A stretch of DNA of 64,000 bases from Paramarasmius palmivorus (GCA_037176845.1 JAYKXP010000159.1:1-64000), one strand, 5' to 3'; counted from the stretch's first letter, positions 21,187 to 34,119 are shown. Numbers and translations are program-made. The notes: generated by a model from the letters alone, not told the origin.

Positions 21187-22140
21187 TGGGTTTATTGACT
21201 GGTTCCTTTGGAAGGCTTTTAAGAAATGTTGACTCGTACTACTTCCACACGAAGATCATCCTCTAGAAAGAGTCGTGGACGGAACGCTGCTTGCGGGGAC
21301 ATAGTCCAACTTGAATCGTGTTGAGGTTGACTTGTATGGATAGATTACTGGAGTCATCCTTTGCGGAGGGACATGGGAATAGAAGCCCTATGTACCAGCG
21401 TCAGCAGCCTGCCCGTCCGTCCGAATTAAATAATTGAAGTCTTCAGGAATTGTGGTATCAACCCAACTCTGGATGGACCAGACAGGACGTGACGGTAGCG
21501 TGAGGTAAATTTCAGTTAGCATCGAACACTTCGACGCCTGACTTGTAGGCCCTAGAGGTCCTAGCAACCAGAATAATTTCGAGTTCAGAGGTGATTTTCT
21601 TGTAATGGGAGGATGAGTTCGAGGAGCCCCTCGGAAGATAGCCGCACCTTAGCCCGCGTAGATAGGAGACCAATTTCGTCGGTTGAATGAGCTCTTTGGA
21701 CGGCTTCAGTGAAATCGGTGTTCATGGTGGAAGAGATAGATATCGGATAGATGACATGACCCGCGCGTGCCTGCGTGACACTGATCTGGTGACGGTTCGC
21801 GTTACATTGTCACGCTCCTGCCTTTCGATCTTGCCGTTACCATCGCCCAAAAACCGCCACCAGTTTCTGCGCCTAAGTTCGTTTTAGGTGAATTGAATTC
21901 GACAAGGGACCCTGACATGGCATATCTATCTGGCGTTATCTCCCGATCATACTGATTCTAGTCACCCCAAAGTCACCCGACGATTTGGCAGTCCAATATT
22001 CGCGGAAAATTTAACCGTTTGGCGCCTGGCACTCACCCAGTGTCGCACTTGGCCTGCAGTTGATATGGTTTGATTGCTGCTATGGTGAGTGCTAGGAGTC
22101 TACAAAATCCCACTTGATGGTGCTAGCTCGCATTCTTCCC
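21187..22140. promoter_or_regulatory. Divergent promoter region of the terpene cluster
   Basis: About 950 bp between the divergently transcribed terpene synthase and oxidoreductase. No gene was recognised. It is the likely shared control region of the cluster. I saw no long inverted repeat or clear TATA element. Confidence 0.4.
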
Positions 22141-23367
22141 ATGTCACCCATTCGAGTTGGATTTATTGGCCTCTCATCACAAGGCTGGGCTTCCACCAAC
22201 CTCGCGTCACCTCTCTTTGAAGAGCCTGTCTTATCTCAGTACACGCTCAGTGCTGTCTGTACGACGAATCCTAAATCGGCTGCAGAAAGTGCCGCAAAAT
22301 GGACCGCAATGTCTGGTGGCAAGACGCATGTCAAGGCCTACCACAACATAGACGATATGGTGAAGGATCCAGAGCTAGACTTGATTGCAGTCTCTGTGAG
22401 GGCATCACAACATCGAGATGTTGCGATGAAGGCCATCGAGGCTGGCAAGGACGTGTTTGTAGAGTGGCCCGTAGGAAAGGATCTTCAACAGGCAGAGGAG
22501 ATGTATAAGGCGGCGAAGAGGAAAGGTGTCAGGACTTTTGTTGGGTCTCAAGGTCACCAGAGTCCCGCTACTAAGAAGGTAAAAGTATGATTTTCTTTGA
22601 AAGGAATTAATTGCTGAAACAACTCGACCTAGCTCAAAGAGATAGTCGATTCGGGGAAAATAGGAAGAGTGATGTCAAGCAGCACCGTTAGTGTACTCCT
22701 TCTCGGTTATGATCAATGATACTGATGATCATTGAAGATCATTCGAGTTGGCCCAATCGGCTACTGGGGTCCCTTCGTCAAGAAATCCGTGGCTGGTCGT
22801 GGGACCTTGGCCGAGGAAGGCACTAGCATTCTTGAAATTGCCGGTGGCCACCTATTGGAGATCCTACTCTACGTTTTCGGAGATTTCTCGTCTGTGACGA
22901 GTACCCTTGTGTCGCAGTACCCCATTGCCCAAGTCGTAGACGAAGACGGCAAGCCCACCGGCGAATCGGTCGAACAAGAGAATGCAACCCAGGTCGCTTT
23001 CTCTGGTGTGCTTCAGAATGGCATCGTTGTGAGCGTACATATCCGCGCGGGATTTCCGGAGGCGAAAAGTAAGAAGGACCACCCTTTCTTGTGGACTGTG
23101 GATGGCCAAGATGGAACGGTTACTCTGGACGGTGACTGGCCATTCCCAAACATCATACAGCCTACCGTGTATTTAAACGGAGACGAAATCCCTATGGACC
23201 TTGCAGAAGGCACCTCGGTAAAGAATGTTGGAAGGATGTACGAGGAGTATGCAAAAGGAGACGGAAAAGGCGATTTCACAACACTTAAGGATGGAGTCAG
23301 AGTGAGGAAGGTGGTCGATGCGGTCCTCAGGAGCGCAGCGGAAGGCAGAAGAGTTGATTTGATTTAA
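22141..23367 (+). CDS. Gfo/Idh/MocA-type oxidoreductase (Gal80-like)
   Basis: The start at 22141 gives MSPIRVGFIGLSSQGWA, a Rossmann beta-alpha-beta opening (GxxGxxG-like GLSSQG). Upstream in-frame ATG and TTG codons are less typical. Two introns (about 22579-22632 and 22688-22738) join the frame. VCTTNPKSAAESAA and KAIEAGKDVFVEWPVGKDL follow; EWPVGKDL matches the family's conserved EKP-type block in its Gal80-like variant. The C-terminal substrate domain contains EIAGGHLLEILLYVFGDF. Length is about 370 residues, as in the family. Members are NAD(P)-dependent dehydrogenases or, in yeasts, the galactose repressor Gal80. Placement between a terpene synthase and a P450 makes an enzymatic role in terpenoid tailoring plausible, but the wording of the family cannot tell enzyme from regulator. 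Confidence 0.85.
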
Positions 23368-23543
23368 GTTTTGAATGTATCTGATATTAAGTTGTGCTCA
23401 TGTCGATATATTTAACAAGAAATACTCAGAAGTTTATTCATTCTGCCTACCGGTGGTGTAAATCGTTGTGTTTCTAAGCTTTGAAGGTTGCATAATGTGT
23501 GGATTCTAAAACAAGTAAACAAGTTGATCACGAAGCGTCATGA

Positions 23544-25718
23544 ATGCATGATCACTTGACTGTCACTGTCAATGGAAGGAAGGAATTCAATGGACAAACC
23601 ATTACACCTGTCTTTTCGTCGACGCTCTCCATCATGTTCACAGACAACCCTTTGCTTCCTGGCCTTCTATGCTTGGCATTCATATTTTTGACGCATAAGG
23701 TGTTGGACCATCGTGCACAGATGGCCAAGGTGAGCACTGCTGGAATTTATTCATTAACTGGCCAACTCATCGTTCTATGAGGTTTAGTTAGCAGCAATCC
23801 CAACCCTAGGACGATCAGGTTTCTTCTCTTCGTATATCGGAGCGTTCGAATTCGTCTATAGTGCGCAAAGTATCATTCAAGAAGGATACCGTCGTGTAAT
23901 GTTTCCGCATTTAGCATGCGAATTTTGGCTAACTAATGACCTAGTATCATGGAAGCGCATTCAAAGTTCCCTTGTTGGATCATTGGTTGGTGGTAGTGTG
24001 CGGGCCCAAGATGATTGAGGATGTACGAAAAGCGTCGGATGAACAGTTGTCTTCAGCAGAGGCATTTGCCGAGGTGTGTCTTCTACTATTTGAATAAGTG
24101 TCTGCCGTACCAACTCTTTGAATTCAGATGCTTCAGACGGACATCACGATGGGGAAGACTTTGCGCGCAGACCCATATCAAATTGGCGTCATACTGAACG
24201 CCCTCACGAAGAATATATCCGCAAGGTTCGCAGATGTACACGATGAGATCAGAGCCGCGTTCAACGATGAGATACCCCCGGGAAAGGAATGGATAAAACG
24301 ACCGGCCTTGAAGACCGTGCTCAACATTGTTTGCAGGACGACGAATAGGATGTTTGTTGGGTTACCATTATGTGAGTAACAATGGCTTACGACGCACATT
24401 CTTGGAGCTGAAGTAGGCCTATAGGCCGTGATTCTGATTGGATGGTATTTAACTTGCCAATTAAAACCATCGGCTTGAAGCTTATGACTCCCCGCAGGAT
24501 CTTAATATCTTCTTCACCGTCAATGTTTTTGCCAGGGCGTCAATCATCAACCTGTTTCCGATCGCCTTGCAGCCGTAGGTCCATTCTTAGGCGCAAACCT
24601 CAGATTTTGACGCGACCGTGTCAGAATTGTTGGATGGATGATCACTCCGCGTCCCTCGAGCCTCCGAAGAGCTATTAGACACCTCAAACCACTCTTTGAC
24701 GAACAGTTTGGCGAAGATGGAAATGAAGGGCAGAATGTCGACCCTTCTAAACAGCAAGTATGCAAGGTCTCTGTTGCCTAACTTCTTCATCCTCAATTTT
24801 ATCTGCAGAATAATCTGTTACTTTGGCTCTGGAAGGAAGCGAAAGGAGAACAGCGAACTTTGGAGGATCTTGCAATGAGAGTGCTTTCGGTCAACGTTGC
24901 TGCCATTCATACCACTGTTCGTCTTATAATCTTGAATATGTGTACAAATTCTTACTTCTTTTCCCCCAGAGTATGGTGAGGCCTCACTTCTGGCTTGTTT
25001 CTCGCCCCATGCTGAGGATGTGCTCACAGGCGTTCACAAACGCACTCTATTACCTTGCAGCGGACCCCAAACTGGCGGAAATGCTACGAGAAGAAATTGA
25101 GGCCCAGATTCAAACTCATGGCTGGAGTAAAAATGCTATGGACGGAATGCGGAAACTTGATAGCTTCTTGAAAGAGTCTCAACGTTTATCTGGTACCTCG
25201 GCTAGTACGTTATTTACACCAACCAAGGAGTATTTCTCAAATTATTTCAAGTGACGCTCAACCGCAAGACTCTGACTGATTTCACCCTCTCCGACGGGAC
25301 GGTTATACCTGCCGGGACTGTAGTGGCCACGGCGGCACTCCCGGTGCATCATGATGAGGCAAGGACTTCGATTCCTGCGAGTTTTGTCTGAGCTGATGCT
25401 TTCTGCTAGAGAAACTACGCGGATCCCGAGAAGTTCGATCCTCTGCGGTTCTACGATATAAGGGAGAAGGAAGGCAAAAGTGTGAAGCACCAAATGATGA
25501 CGCCCGAGTCAGGATATCTCGCCTTTGGTATGGGAAGGCACGCGTGCCCCGGGCGTTTTTTTGCAGCTGTTGAATTGAAGACCTTGGTGTCTTATACGCT
25601 GATGACCTATGATCTGAAGTTTGAGGAAGGGGTACAAATGCCAAACATCGAATGGTTTGCTGCAACTAGCTTTGCGAACCGAACGGGGGAAGTGTTATTT
25701 AGGAAACGGAGAGAGTAA
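23544..25718 (+). CDS. Cytochrome P450 monooxygenase, CYP512-like (second P450)
   Basis: Membrane P450 predicted to hydroxylate or further oxidise the terpene. The first ATG is at 23544, but the ATG at 23634 (MFTDNPLLPGLLCLAFIFL) places the anchor directly at the N terminus and may be the true start. Motifs: FVGLPLCRDSDW, I-helix HTTSM, K-helix ESQR, NYADPEKFDPLRF and heme loop FGMGRHACPGRFFA, where His replaces the usual Arg two residues before the Cys, as is normal for CYP512-like P450s. More than ten introns were read. Near 24.97 kb a 6-nt exon (AGTATG) is needed to give HTTSMAFTNALYYLA. The intron after HHDE (about 25360-25410) starts with GC (GAG|GCAAGG). The gene looks intact and closes the cluster on the right. 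Confidence 0.88.
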
Positions 25719-26015
25719 ATTCAGGTCTAAGAACTTGAAATATACCCACCCATTGCCACTTGATTGTAGAATTCATAGCCTACTATAAGCTTACTATCTT
25801 CGAGATGGCGTTGACAATTGCAAATGAGACTGCATCATCATACTATATACAAGGTCCGCTCTGAGTACGAGTGATCAGGTCTATTGCACCACTCGCTTTA
25901 CGTAAATGTAGTTTTCTCACTCGATACCAGACCTCCAACACTGGTGACTCTTTGGTACGCTCACACGCTATCGAGGCATTTAAGAAAGAAGGAGCGAAGA
26001 AAGGGAAACACAAGC

Positions 26016-27786
26016 ATGAAAGTGAGTAGTGATACTTCACTCAATCGTGGCCAGAGTCCAACCATCACCTCAGGTATTGCACCTATCTAACGAGAAACCA
26101 CCAATATTCTTACCCTAGGTCGCAATCGAAGGGTGCTGCCATGGAGAGCTTGACAACATATATGCCCATATCGCGGATTTGGAGGCAAAAAACCACTATA
26201 AGGTTGACTTGCTTTTGATATGCGGCGACTTTCAAGCAATCAGAAATCATCAAGACTTACAATGTATGGCGGTTCCAGACAAATATAAAGAGATCCAGAC
26301 GTTCTTCAAGTCAGTCAATGATCTGAGTTTCAGCGTGTTATAAGGGCTTATTTTCTGTCAGGTATTACACAGGAGCAAAGCGAGCACCTATACCGACAAT
26401 TGTCATAGGAGGAAATCATGAAGCGTCAAACTATTTATGGGAGCTGTACGGACATTGCATTCGAGTGCTCTGATGCCATTCTGACGTGTTTCAGTTATCA
26501 TGGCGGTTGGCTGGCACCCAACATATACTACTTGGGCCATGCAGGATGCGTACAATTCAACGGTCTCCGTATTGCGGGTGCCTCCGGGATATTCAAAGGC
26601 TATAACTTCTCTAAAGGTGTGCTACATGCGCTGCTAGCTTCATGAAAGTGTTCTGATCCATTGTCTCGACAGGATTCTTCGAAAAACTACCATACGACAA
26701 AGAGGCGATCAGGAGTGCCTATCACATCCGAGAGTTCAATGTTCGCAAGTTGTCTCTGGTGAACCTTTTCCTCAACGTTGTAAATCATGATTCATTGAAC
26801 TCAGAAACAGCTATCGAGCCCAAATATTTTCCTTTCTCATGATTGGCCGGTCGGAATCGATCAGTACGGAGACTACAACGCTCTCATCAAAGTAAAGTCG
26901 CATTTCAGGCAAGAAATCAAGGAAGGAAGACTGGGCTCCCCGCCTCTCATGGGTCTTCTTCGTGCTCTAAAGCCCGAATGGTGGTTCTCAGCACATCTAC
27001 ACTGTCGGTTCGAAGCAACAGTAGTGCATGACAATGGTGGAATAGTCCAACCAATTTCGTCACAGGGTGCTCCTTCGATGGTCTCTGCCAAAAATCCCGA
27101 TGAGATTGCAATTGAGGATGATTTCGATGGTGAAGACGCCAAACAAGACCCTGCTCCCCTGCCAGTCCAGTCAAATAACCCTGACGAAATCAACCTCGAT
27201 GATGAAATTGAAGATGTTGCAGCACCTCCAGCTCCGGCTCCAGCTCCACCACCGCCGTCGATAACTAGGTTTCTTGCGCTGGACAAGTGCCTACCGAAAC
27301 GCAAATTCCTCGAGGTACGAAGATTCTTTCAGGTGCTTAGAACATACTTACACCCAAACCACTCAGGTCATCGATATACCAATTGAGGATACCTTCAAAG
27401 GACCGCCAAATGAACTTGTCTTTGATCCAGAGTGGCTCGCCGTAACTCGGGCTTTCCAACCCTTCTTTTCCGTGCATCGTCACCAAATACCATTCCCTGA
27501 AGAAGACCTGGCAAGGGAAATGGTTGCCAAAGAGTTAGAATGGGTCCATGCAAACATTCTGAAGGAGGAAATGATGATTCCGGTCAACCGGGTGCAGCAG
27601 TTCGTACAAACTGCGCCAGGGCCCGGTTCAGAGGGCAACCAGAAGTTTAGGCAACGTGAGTCGTTCGAAATTACCCTATTGTTCGTCCAGCTGAGCATTT
27701 TTTTGACTATGGAAGCTCCACTATACCCGAACCCACAGACAGAGGCGTATTGCAAGCTGCTCCAGATTGAGAACAAAATCAATTGA
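26016..27786 (+). CDS. DBR1: RNA lariat debranching enzyme
   Basis: Cleaves the 2'-5' branch of excised intron lariats in the nucleus. Exon 1 is only ATG AAA; the next exon continues [18 protein letters not shown]. Metallophosphoesterase motifs are complete: [49 protein letters not shown] and WFSAHLHCR. The cysteine of GCCHGE, in place of the more common Asp, is characteristic of Dbr1. The C-terminal part contains an acidic, Pro/Ala-rich linker with two similar blocks, [12 protein letters not shown] and [13 protein letters not shown], then the conserved tail ([33 protein letters not shown]). Seven or so introns were read. An independent housekeeping gene next to the terpene cluster, it marks that cluster's right boundary. 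Confidence 0.95.
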
Positions 27787-28181
27787 ACGATATCGTATCA
27801 AGAAGTTACTGTACCTGTATCCAGTAGAACCCGATTCTTTTGTTTTGTATTCCCGCGTGCTGCTCAGCACGGAAATGATAGCTCTCTTCAGTTTGGTGCT
27901 ACTCGTGTTTCCGACGACATGAATCCTAGTACTAGACATAGTCGGACGAGCATTGAGTTGGGCGTAGAGGTTTTGCTGGCAGCGACGACTCGACTCTTCT
28001 GCTGAAATTTACACTTCAAAGACAGGGTTCAGACTTCATTCTACTCGCTCAGTGATTCAATTGTTCAATAGTTCTGTAACGAGACTATGTAAGTGCCGGT
28101 AAGACAGGGGCTAAACTCACACGGGACCATCAAACACAACCAAATTTGCAACGCGACGCGTTTTGTTTGTCGACCACCACG
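27787..28181. other. Intergenic, promoter of SCC3
   Basis: About 395 bp between DBR1 and the cohesin gene. No separate feature seen. Confidence 0.4.
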
Positions 28182-31100
28182 ATGGAGGCAGATTCGCCTG
28201 CCAATGGTCCTCGTCGCTCTCAACGCGACAAAAAGCAGCCAAAACCTATCACTACAGGTCAGAATTGTCTCATTTTCCCATAGTCTCGCTGAAATTTCCT
28301 GGCAGTGACGGCAGTCCCAGAAACACGGAGAAAACGAAAGCATGCAGAGACAGATGACGAGGACGCGCCAAGGGATACTGACGGGGACATAGAAGAGGAG
28401 GTAGAACCTGACGACGAACCTGACGATGAAGACGAAGACGACGACCGCGCCTCGCGACCGAAAAAAGCTCGGAAAGCTAAAACCGGTCCTCCCACCAAAC
28501 GTGCTCGTAAAGCACCTACAGCAGCTACCGGTAATACCACTCGTAAACCCCGAAAGCCCAAAACAGCAAAGCAAATGGTCGACCCAAATGCCCCTTTTGA
28601 TCCCGAAGCCTTGGAGAAGCTCACAAACATCAAACCCGACAACCCCTTGTTCAACGCCATTCTTAACCCTAATGCCGCGCTGAGGAGTACTGCAGAAGAC
28701 TTTTTAGAATCTCTTGGTCAAAGTCCAGATGTAGCCCTGGCAGAATTGGTAAATCTCATCCTTCGATGTTGTGGGTCCAATGCCACAGTGGATGGTGACA
28801 CGGCTGTTGATTATGACGGAGTGGTTGACCGCTTGGATGATATTGTGGAGGATCTTAAAACGGTGTGTTCCCTGCTCTGCTGTCTTTGAGCTCTCTGATC
28901 ATTCACCTACGCCGAGAAGACAACAACTCCTGCTGGGTCATATCCACTGGTATCGAAGGCAGCACCGTTTCACAATACGAAACTCAAATACAACTTCCGG
29001 ACCCATATGTCAGAGTTCATTGGCCACCTCATTGAAGTAGCCGCCGATATAGATGTGCTATACACATCGCCGCTCGTCGAAACGCTCCAGGTGCGATATC
29101 ATTTCACTCCCCGTGGCCAGTTGTCTGACAAAGTTCTAGGTCTGGCTAGTCCCGATGTCTTCTTCCCAAATTCGCTCTATACGACACACCGCAACGGTCT
29201 TTGCATTAGAAGTAGAAAGTGCACTATGTGAAGTTGCGAAGCAGGTCGAGAAAAACGTAGAGTTGGCTGCGTACGTCGTTCGACCTACGTTTGCGCTTGG
29301 TTGATCTTTCTAACCCTATCTTTCGGGACAATAGGCGACAAAGAGAAGGCGAGAAGAAGCGCGCGAAATCTGGAACCACGCCCAGCACAAAAGGGAAAGA
29401 GAAGGAGATGGATGCCAGACTCCGAGGCTTGAAAGCAAATCAAGCAAAGCTCGAGGAGTTTATCAAAGAGTTTATTGATGGGTAAGTCATACTGATCATC
29501 TACCACAAGAACTCGAACAAACCAATTTCCAGCGTCTTTATTCACCGATACCGCGACCTCGACCCAGTGATTCGAGCAGAATGCATATCCTTTCTCTCGA
29601 CATTCTTTTCTGTTCTTCCTTCGCATTTTGCTGTCAACTCCACCTATCTACGCTATGTGGGTTGGGTGTTGTCGGATTCCGCTTCCCAGGTTCGACTGGC
29701 CGCCGTCAAGGCTCTCCAAGCGGTATACGATACTGCAGGATTCAAAGGTCAGAAAACATCAAATCGAAAGAAGAATGCTGGAGTGGCAGGGAACAACAAA
29801 GACACGGGAGGTGTTGCTTTATCAACCCTGAGTCAATTCACGACGCGGTTTCTACCTCGACTACTGGAAATCGCTCAGTTTGATGTCGATGTTTCTGTCA
29901 GGGTTGCAGTCATGGGTGTTCTAGGGTCTGTCGATGAGCTAGGTACGAAGGTTCTGGTTACACTCGTCCCTCCTCGCTAAAGAAGAATATCAATCACTAG
30001 GTCTTTTATCCGACAGCGACCGAAATTGTCTCGGCACTATGGTCTTTTCAGATGAACCTCGCATTCGGAAAGGCGTAGGCAAATTTGTTAGTGGCGTTTG
30101 GGAAGAATGGGTCGAAGCCAAACTTAGTGAAGTTGAGATCGAGGCACACGCTCAAGTCGCGGCTTCCAATCGTGGTAAAGGCCGTTCACGAGGTGGACGT
30201 GGTGGCGCGAAAGGTCGAGGTGGAAAAGGCAAAGACGTTGCCATTGATGAAGAAGTCGATGAAACCAAAGTTGGTATCAAGGCATTGGTTTCGCTTCTGT
30301 CGAAGTGGGGCAGGGCTTTGGATCGCAAAGCGAAGCAGCAAGAAGACGAGGAGGACGAGGACGAGGAGGCAGATGAAGAGGAGCAGAAACGTAAAGCGGA
30401 GAATGATCGTGATACAGAATCAGACGTTGCGCGTGAAAATGGAGGTATCGCTGCGACATTGGCAACGACAACGACCTTTGTAGGATTTGGAAAGAAAGGA
30501 GCCGATGGTGTCACCGCTGGACCGTCCGGTACTAGCGGGACAGCAACCAACCGTACTGGCTATGATCTGATTGCCAGAGGCAGAACGGCGCTCGCGGTGG
30601 AAGCAGTTTGGGATGAGTTGGATGTCGTGAGGGACTGGGAAGGCATATTGGACATGCTCGTATTAGACCATAGCGCGTCCGGAAGCGAAAATGGCGTTGT
30701 TGCTGCGGCGTCTAAACGAGGAAAGGGCAAAGGTGGATCAGCAAGAAAAATGAAGCCTAAAGGCAAGAGCACCGCGACCAACGGTGACGAAAATGCCGAG
30801 GAAGGAGACGAGGATCAGACGCAGAACAATGACGAGGATGACGATGATTCAGATAGTACTGTCACTCGTGTTCACGAAGCTTGGCGATTGAATGAGCACG
30901 AAGAAGGAATCCTCCTTGAAGTTCTGGTGGCATCAATGCGCCGGACTAGGAAAGATGTAAGTTTTGGCAATGTCTTTGGGAATTATACTGATAGTTGTTT
31001 AGGATGAAAGTACTATTGAACCGATCACACAAGCGCTGATAAAGGCGCTCCCTAGTCTGTTCATCAAGTACCAGACCGATGAGAACAGGATTGCGGATGT

Positions 31101-33752
31101 GCTCGTTCTGCCTACTCTGATGAATCTTGAAATATATCTCGAAATGAGAGAACAAAGTGTAAGCATCGCTCGATGAACTCCTGTCGTTACTTACGTTCTT
31201 TTGAAGGCCTACTCGGCTCTCTGGTCCGACGTATCAAAACAACTCCTTACCCACTCCTCTCCTTATGTGCTTACAACTGCGGTTCACACCATCACTTATC
31301 TACTCGCCAACACTTCCTTAGCGAACATCAATAGTGAGCAGATACTGGAACTTGAAGACGAGCTTGCGACATCCTTGCGAGACGCGGTCGCCGGTCCGAT
31401 CTCTCCTCCTGCATCTCCGTCGAAAGCTGGTGAACCATCAACTTCAAAACGCGCCGAGAGGGATGTTGAAGTGGAACATTTGAGCGAGGATGAGGTGATA
31501 ACATTGACCTCTATCACCATGAGGCTTAGGGCCCTATCAGGCAGCAGGGATATGACCACATGGATGGAGGAGAGTGAAGGTGGTAAGCAAAGCAGCGCTT
31601 GGGACATTCTTAGCGCTATCTCGGAGAGGGGAAGGCTGGCTATCGGGGGTGAAGAAGGGGTGAGTTTTTCACGCTCCTTGCCCAACTGTTGCTTACCCGT
31701 GTCTTCTAGATGATCGAGCAGACGATCCAGGTTCTGACGTTACATATAATCTGGAAGAGCAGAAGGCTCAGTGCAGCTAGTGAACCTTCGGAAGAGGAAC
31801 TCCAGTATCAGGAATCCCTCGTGGTACAAAGAAATTCCTTAATTGAGCGTCTGAGTGATTACGCCGTTGGGACTCAAGAGGTTGGGAATGGAGTTTCAGA
31901 AAGCGTGAAGCGGGTTGTGAGTGTTTACAGCTTTGAGTCAATAGATCGATACTCATCTGTCATTGTTAGGCATTCAAAAACCTTCTTGATCTGCACGTTC
32001 TCTTTGCGGCCGCTAATGGGACTGACTTACCACTTGCCAAAGAGGAGGTAGCTTTATCGATGGATGACGAAACCCAGTGGAGATGCGCGGGTTATATTCA
32101 AGCGGAAGTCGAGCGGTATGCCGAGTCGGTCGGTTTAGGCGACAAGGGTGAAGCCGATGATGGTGGTAGTGATGATGACGACGAGAGCGAGGCAGACGAG
32201 AATGTCGATGAAGAAGCCAAGGACAAGCCCAAGAAGACCGCTGTAAAGAAGGCCCGTAAAACAGAAGAGGTGGACGACTCCCTTGGTGAGTGTCCCATTC
32301 GGCCAGTCTTTGTCTTTCTATTTACCTCAGGCATTTCAGTGGACGAAACTTCTCGTGATCGCTTGGAGAAGGAATATCTTTTCATTGAAGTCATTTCAAC
32401 GTTCCTTCGTGCAATATGTACAGGAGCGATACACGTTCGTCACGGTGCCACATTACTTGCTCACTATGGTCGACTTGGATCAGCATTTGATGCCTGCGCC
32501 AAGACTATCATCGAGGTTCTCAGAGAAGACGGAATCATGAACAACCAGCCAGACACAATTGTCATCGTCGTAGCGCAAGCTATGAAAGAGGTTTGTGATT
32601 GAATAGAGATTCTTCATTCTTGTGTTTGCTGATTGGCTTGTATTCAAGGCCTTTACGATAGCCGCATCCGCTCGTTCACCAGATGAATCCTACACTGTGG
32701 CCCTAGCTCGTTTGCTCGCCACTGCCTTTGTTGTCCGGGGTAGCCAGCTGGCTGTCCTACGTCGTCTGGAACCGCAATATGTGGTTTCCATTCAGACAAA
32801 CCTCTTGACATGGATTGCTAGCCAGCTAGCAACTCACAAAGATTCCGGAGACAAGAAAAGTCTAAAGAATTCCCTCCTTTTCTTCCGAGCGCTTATTCCT
32901 CTAGTTGGTTCATTGGACAGTCGAGATGCGTTGAAAATGTAAGCTGCATAGTTTTTCGAGGTATGACCAAGCTGATTGAGGCATCTACAACAGCAAAGCG
33001 CATCTTGAGCAAGCGCTAGCTACGGCCAGAATAGAACCTGCTACGACTAAAGCATGGGAGCCATACCGAGCATATGAGAAACGACTAGGAACAGTTTCCA
33101 AAGACAAAAGTAAGCTTTTGCATCCTTGTTCCCGCATTATCTCAATCTCTGTTTAGCCGGTACCAAGGGCCGATCGAGGAAAAAGAAGACGTCTGGAGGG
33201 ATGACAACAGATGGCGAGGAGAGCGAGGTGGAACGTATGGTTGACGAAGATGAGGGTGCTATATCAGATGCATCGGCACCAGCGGAACCAGTTCGACAGA
33301 GACCACAGAGACCCCGAAGGAATAAAGCACGCGGTAAAAAACCGTTGGAGAACATCGAAGAGAATGGACAGGAAGACGGGGAAGAGGTCCATGTTGAGGA
33401 TCCTAGCACACCGAAACCCCGCCCTAGGCCACGTCGAGCCTACAAGACGAGGGCTGCGGCGCTGGAGGATGACCCCATGGAAGAAGAACAAGAGCCCCAG
33501 CCCTCCGATCCAATGGAGGAGCAGGAGAATGCACCGCCTGCTTCAGAGATCGAGAATCTTGTCATTCCTTCCTCAGGCCAGAACGGATTCATTACACCTA
33601 AGAAATCATTAAAGCGAAGTAGGGAAGATGACGACGACCAGCATTCACATCGAAGTGGTTCTGAAGGACCTGGTCAATCAGAGCAGCCAGAACCCCCGGA
33701 CGCTACGCCTGCCGCTGAAGTCCAGATACGAAGGAAACGTATTCGTCACTAG
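28182..33752 (+). CDS. SCC3: Cohesin subunit SCC3/STAG-like (Psc3)
   Basis: HEAT-repeat subunit that binds the kleisin and DNA in the cohesin ring and supports sister-chromatid cohesion. The N terminus (MEADSPANGPRRSQRDKKQ) is basic, then a long acidic/basic low-complexity region. The STAG domain follows (FRTHMSEFIGHLIEVAADI, SLVETLQ-type). Next is the conserved SCD block: VFIHRYRDLDPVIRAECI, TYLRYVGWVLSDSASQVRL, AVKALQAVYD. The middle contains a large lysine-rich insertion (GKGRSRGGRGGAKGRGGKGK). The C-terminal tail after about 33.16 kb is disordered, with RPRPRRAYKTRAAALEDD and a basic end VQIRRKRIRH. About a dozen short introns were read; exact joins in 28.86-29.35 kb are approximate. Size, about 1.5 thousand residues, is on the long side because of the disordered insertions. 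Confidence 0.9.
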
Positions 33753-34119
33753 CACATGGATGATTTGCGTTATGTCTCACACACCCCCAAGGATGACTAT
33801 TTATTCCTGCTTATCTACCAATTTCTTCAGTCTGCAACGTTCCTGTTCACGTCGTTATGTTTTGGCAATCTTGCTTCACCTGATGTTGTCGAGTCTGTAT
33901 GTCTGGTCACTATTCTTATATGTTCTTACTACTTCCTTCATAGTGTACTCTATGCGTTTCTAGCAGATAGTAGACCTTTTGCAATCGGACAAAATGTATT
34001 TTTCAATTTTCTCTTTTGTCGAAGCTTCAAGAACGTTCTGAACGCATTTACGTAAAGACTTCAAATACGTGCACCATCACAATGTTTGCCTACTCGAGTC
34101 GCATTCCCCGTTGTATACC
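33753..34119. other. Intergenic, nothing recognised
   Basis: About 365 bp, T-rich, between SCC3 and the cyclophilin gene. It presumably holds the SCC3 3' end and the cyclophilin promoter. No repeat or RNA gene seen. Confidence 0.4.

Noticed and set aside
24541..24640. Frameshift in the second P450 (stop after the ALQP block)
   Set aside because: A 50-nt GT..AG intron starting GTAGGTCC removes the stop and restores IVGWMITPRPSSLRR in frame.
17079..25718. Horizontal transfer of the terpene cluster from another phylum
   Set aside because: Intron density and motif style are those of basidiomycetes; nothing in the sequence shows a different origin.
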